Shown: positions 20,478 through 21,778 of the stretch, piece by piece
Layout of the letters: each line of letters starts with the position of its first letter
Position numbering within the stretch: the stretch's first letter is position 1
Assembly: GCA_964407285.1 (NCBI GenBank)
Contig: CAYOVG010000077.1
Span: 1-21,778 of the forward strand
Origin: CAYOVG01 sp964407285
GTDB taxonomy: Bacteria > Desulfobacterota > Syntrophobacteria > Syntrophobacterales > Syntrophobacteraceae
DNA length: 21,778 bases
Reading direction: 5' to 3'
The notes under the pieces: generated by a model
Databases searched by the model: none
What the model saw: only the letters and a program-made list of their open reading frames with translations
Told to the model about the DNA's origin: nothing
Made by a program: the position numbers and the translations under genes

Positions 20478-21778
20478 CAAAATGTCCTCGCCGTCCTCAC
20501 CCGAACACAGCTTGGTAGTAACGGGCCAAGGGGAAGGCTGATGCCACATGAACTTGCCACCTCCGACCGTGATACGCGACTTTCGCTCCCACCTTGATGA
20601 GTCGCTTGATGAGCCATTCCACGGACCGTTTGACCTCTTCGCCCACGAGGTAGAATTGCCTGAGCATGTGGAGGAGGTTGTAAGCCAACACTCCCATGAG
20701 CAACCGGGCCTGGTTGGCGGCGAAGCGACGGCAACTCGTCTTGTCCCAGCGCAGGGTGTTCTTACCCTCTTTGATCCGGTTCTCAACATCGCCGCGACCA
20801 TTGTATACCTTGACCACTTTCCCGGCCGGGAGATTGGAATTGGTGACGATGAACCCTATCCTTGGGAAGAGTTCCCCCACGTGCCACTCGATTTTGGCAA
20901 CCACACGACGTTCCTTGTCCCAGGTCTTGGCCTGATACCGGAGATCAACCAGCTTGATCTGAATGCCGCTCTTGGGAGGCCGCCCCTCGGGACGCGTCAG
21001 ATACGGGTCAATGAGTCTGTTCAGGACCGCATTGGCCGGAAGCCTGATGAAGTACGTGACCCGTTCACCCTCGCAATACTCGTACACCCCAGGGTCAGCA
21101 AAGGCTGCGTCACCCTGAAGCCAGAACAGGATGAATCGGGACCGATACCGCTTCACGATCGGATCGAGGAACTCCAGAACACCATCGGCTGAATGAACGT
21201 TGCCGGGCCTCAGCTTCGCCCTCAGGCAGTCCCCGTCGCTCGTGAAGGCGAACAACGGGTGAAAGCAGTTCTTGCCGAAATGACCGTTGAACGCCACGTT
21301 CTCTTGCTTGCCGTGCGCAGGGTCCTCGGTTGAATCAACGTCCAAGATCACGCGCTGCTTCTTCTTTCTCCTCATGAGCGCATCGTTGGACCTCGTAAGG
21401 GCTTGTTCGAGTGCCTTCAACCCATCTTCGGTGCCCAGGACCTCGTTCTCAAGCCTCGATAGCCTCGACTGACCTGCCCCGGCTTTGTCGCCCTTGCCAA
21501 CGGCGAGCCGAAGGGCGGGATCAACTCGCAAAAAGTCAGCATCGTTGCAGTCCTCATACCCGGCAGCTAGCTGATATACCCTCTGCCGCACCATCTGAAG
21601 CTGGGTGTGGTTGCTATGAACCCAGGACCTGGTATCCTCAAGTTCACTCCCGATTGGACCCAAGACCCCGAATCGCTCGTCTATGGCCCTCAGCAACAGG
21701 AAACCCGTGTCCGAGGTTATCTTCTATAGTTTCGTGCTTTTTGTTGCTTCCGATAGGCAGCGTTTTTCGGATTGCTTG
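20478..21778 (-). mobile_element. IS1380-type insertion sequence, cut by the right window edge
   Basis: The element is recognised by its transposase (20497-21696). Its 3' side includes at least the 20 bp after the stop codon that are also found at 9117-9136. Terminal inverted repeats and target duplications cannot be assigned because the 5' end lies outside the window. Confidence 0.7.
20497..21696 (-). CDS. IS1380-family DDE transposase
   Basis: The listed frame has 399 residues. It shows the family order: RQRVYQLAAGYEDCNDADFLRVDPALRLAVGK (36-68), the first Asp in VILDVDSTED (119 or 121), the second Asp in LQGDAAFADPGVYEYCE (196) and the catalytic Glu in YNGRGDVENRIKEGK (305). The ending is QARLLMGVLAYNLLHMLRQF and LARYYQAVFG. 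These are the features of a DDE transposase with the YxxRxxxEN signature of the IS4 superfamily. The frame continues upstream as KITSDTGFLLL, which also belongs to the family, before a TAG at 21724-21726. The true N-terminus is thus either shifted into another frame or lost. ORFs on the opposite strand are shadows. Confidence 0.9.
   Translation of the reverse strand: MLRAIDERFGVLGPIGSELEDTRSWVHSNHTQLQMVRQRVYQLAAGYEDCNDADFLRVDPALRLAVGKGDKAGAGQSRLSRLENEVLGTEDGLKALEQALTRSNDALMRRKKKQRVILDVDSTEDPAHGKQENVAFNGHFGKNCFHPLFAFTSDGDCLRAKLRPGNVHSADGVLEFLDPIVKRYRSRFILFWLQGDAAFADPGVYEYCEGERVTYFIRLPANAVLNRLIDPYLTRPEGRPPKSGIQIKLVDLRYQAKTWDKERRVVAKIEWHVGELFPRIGFIVTNSNLPAGKVVKVYNGRGDVENRIKEGKNTLRWDKTSCRRFAANQARLLMGVLAYNLLHMLRQFYLVGEEVKRSVEWLIKRLIKVGAKVAYHGRRWQVHVASAFPLARYYQAVFG

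Noticed and set aside
20247..20801. 184-codon minus-strand ORF overlapping the transposase end
   Set aside because: It overlaps the transposase C-terminus in another frame and shows no domain.

Overview
The window looks like an accessory region of a bacterial chromosome. The organism may be a Desulfobacterota-type (sulfate-reducing or syntrophic) anaerobe. That is an inference from gene content: ADP-forming acyl-CoA synthetase subunits under an IclR regulator, a CaiB/AMACR-family enzyme, an Fe-S flavoprotein, a nitroreductase and a sigma-54 activator. No rRNA, tRNA or other marker gene is present to confirm it. Base composition is moderate, slightly above 50% GC by eye.

Region 1 (about 1-6530, minus strand) is part of a phage- or plasmid-like element. 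Transcription runs leftward through an ExeA/TniB-type AAA ATPase, a winged-helix protein whose linker is built from tandem 16-residue repeats, a 405-nt untranslated stretch with a related repeat array and hairpins, a second winged-helix protein, a beta-class DNA methyltransferase, a membrane-anchored coiled-coil protein and a SEC-C protein. A stop-containing scrap of a second methyltransferase copy lies at the left edge. Two winged-helix proteins, repeats inside a coding sequence and an ATPase suggest a replication (or transposition) module with iterons, in the style of the lambda O gene. That role is inferred.

Region 2 (6530-9440, plus strand) is a toxin-antitoxin island. An AbiEi-type antitoxin gene has a near-consensus promoter whose -10 box lies inside an inverted repeat. 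Its partner AbiEii toxin gene appears split: a 35-codon head directly follows the antitoxin, and an 82-codon tail lies about 960 bp downstream. A complete HigB/HigA-like module sits between them. A small zinc-ribbon gene follows; its 3' end matches the 3' end of the IS1380-type transposase at the far right of the window.

Region 3 (9413-15658, plus strand) is a metabolic operon: an IclR regulator with an operator over its own start codon, an acyl-CoA synthetase alpha subunit, a beta (ATP-grasp) subunit, a second alpha-type subunit, an Fe-S flavoprotein, a frameshifted and truncated alpha/beta hydrolase, and a nitroreductase. The IclR protein probably controls CoA-thioester turnover of an organic acid together with redox steps, but the substrate cannot be read from the sequence.

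Region 4 (15809-21778) is mixed: a small membrane protein, a lipoprotein with part of a fibronectin-III-like domain, a terminator, a convergent GAF/sigma-54 activator gene, a truncated RND efflux pump gene, an AMACR-like CaiB-family enzyme and an IS1380-type transposase running to the window edge. Several genes here and in regions 2 and 3 are broken, so the right two thirds looks like a rearranged, IS-scarred segment.
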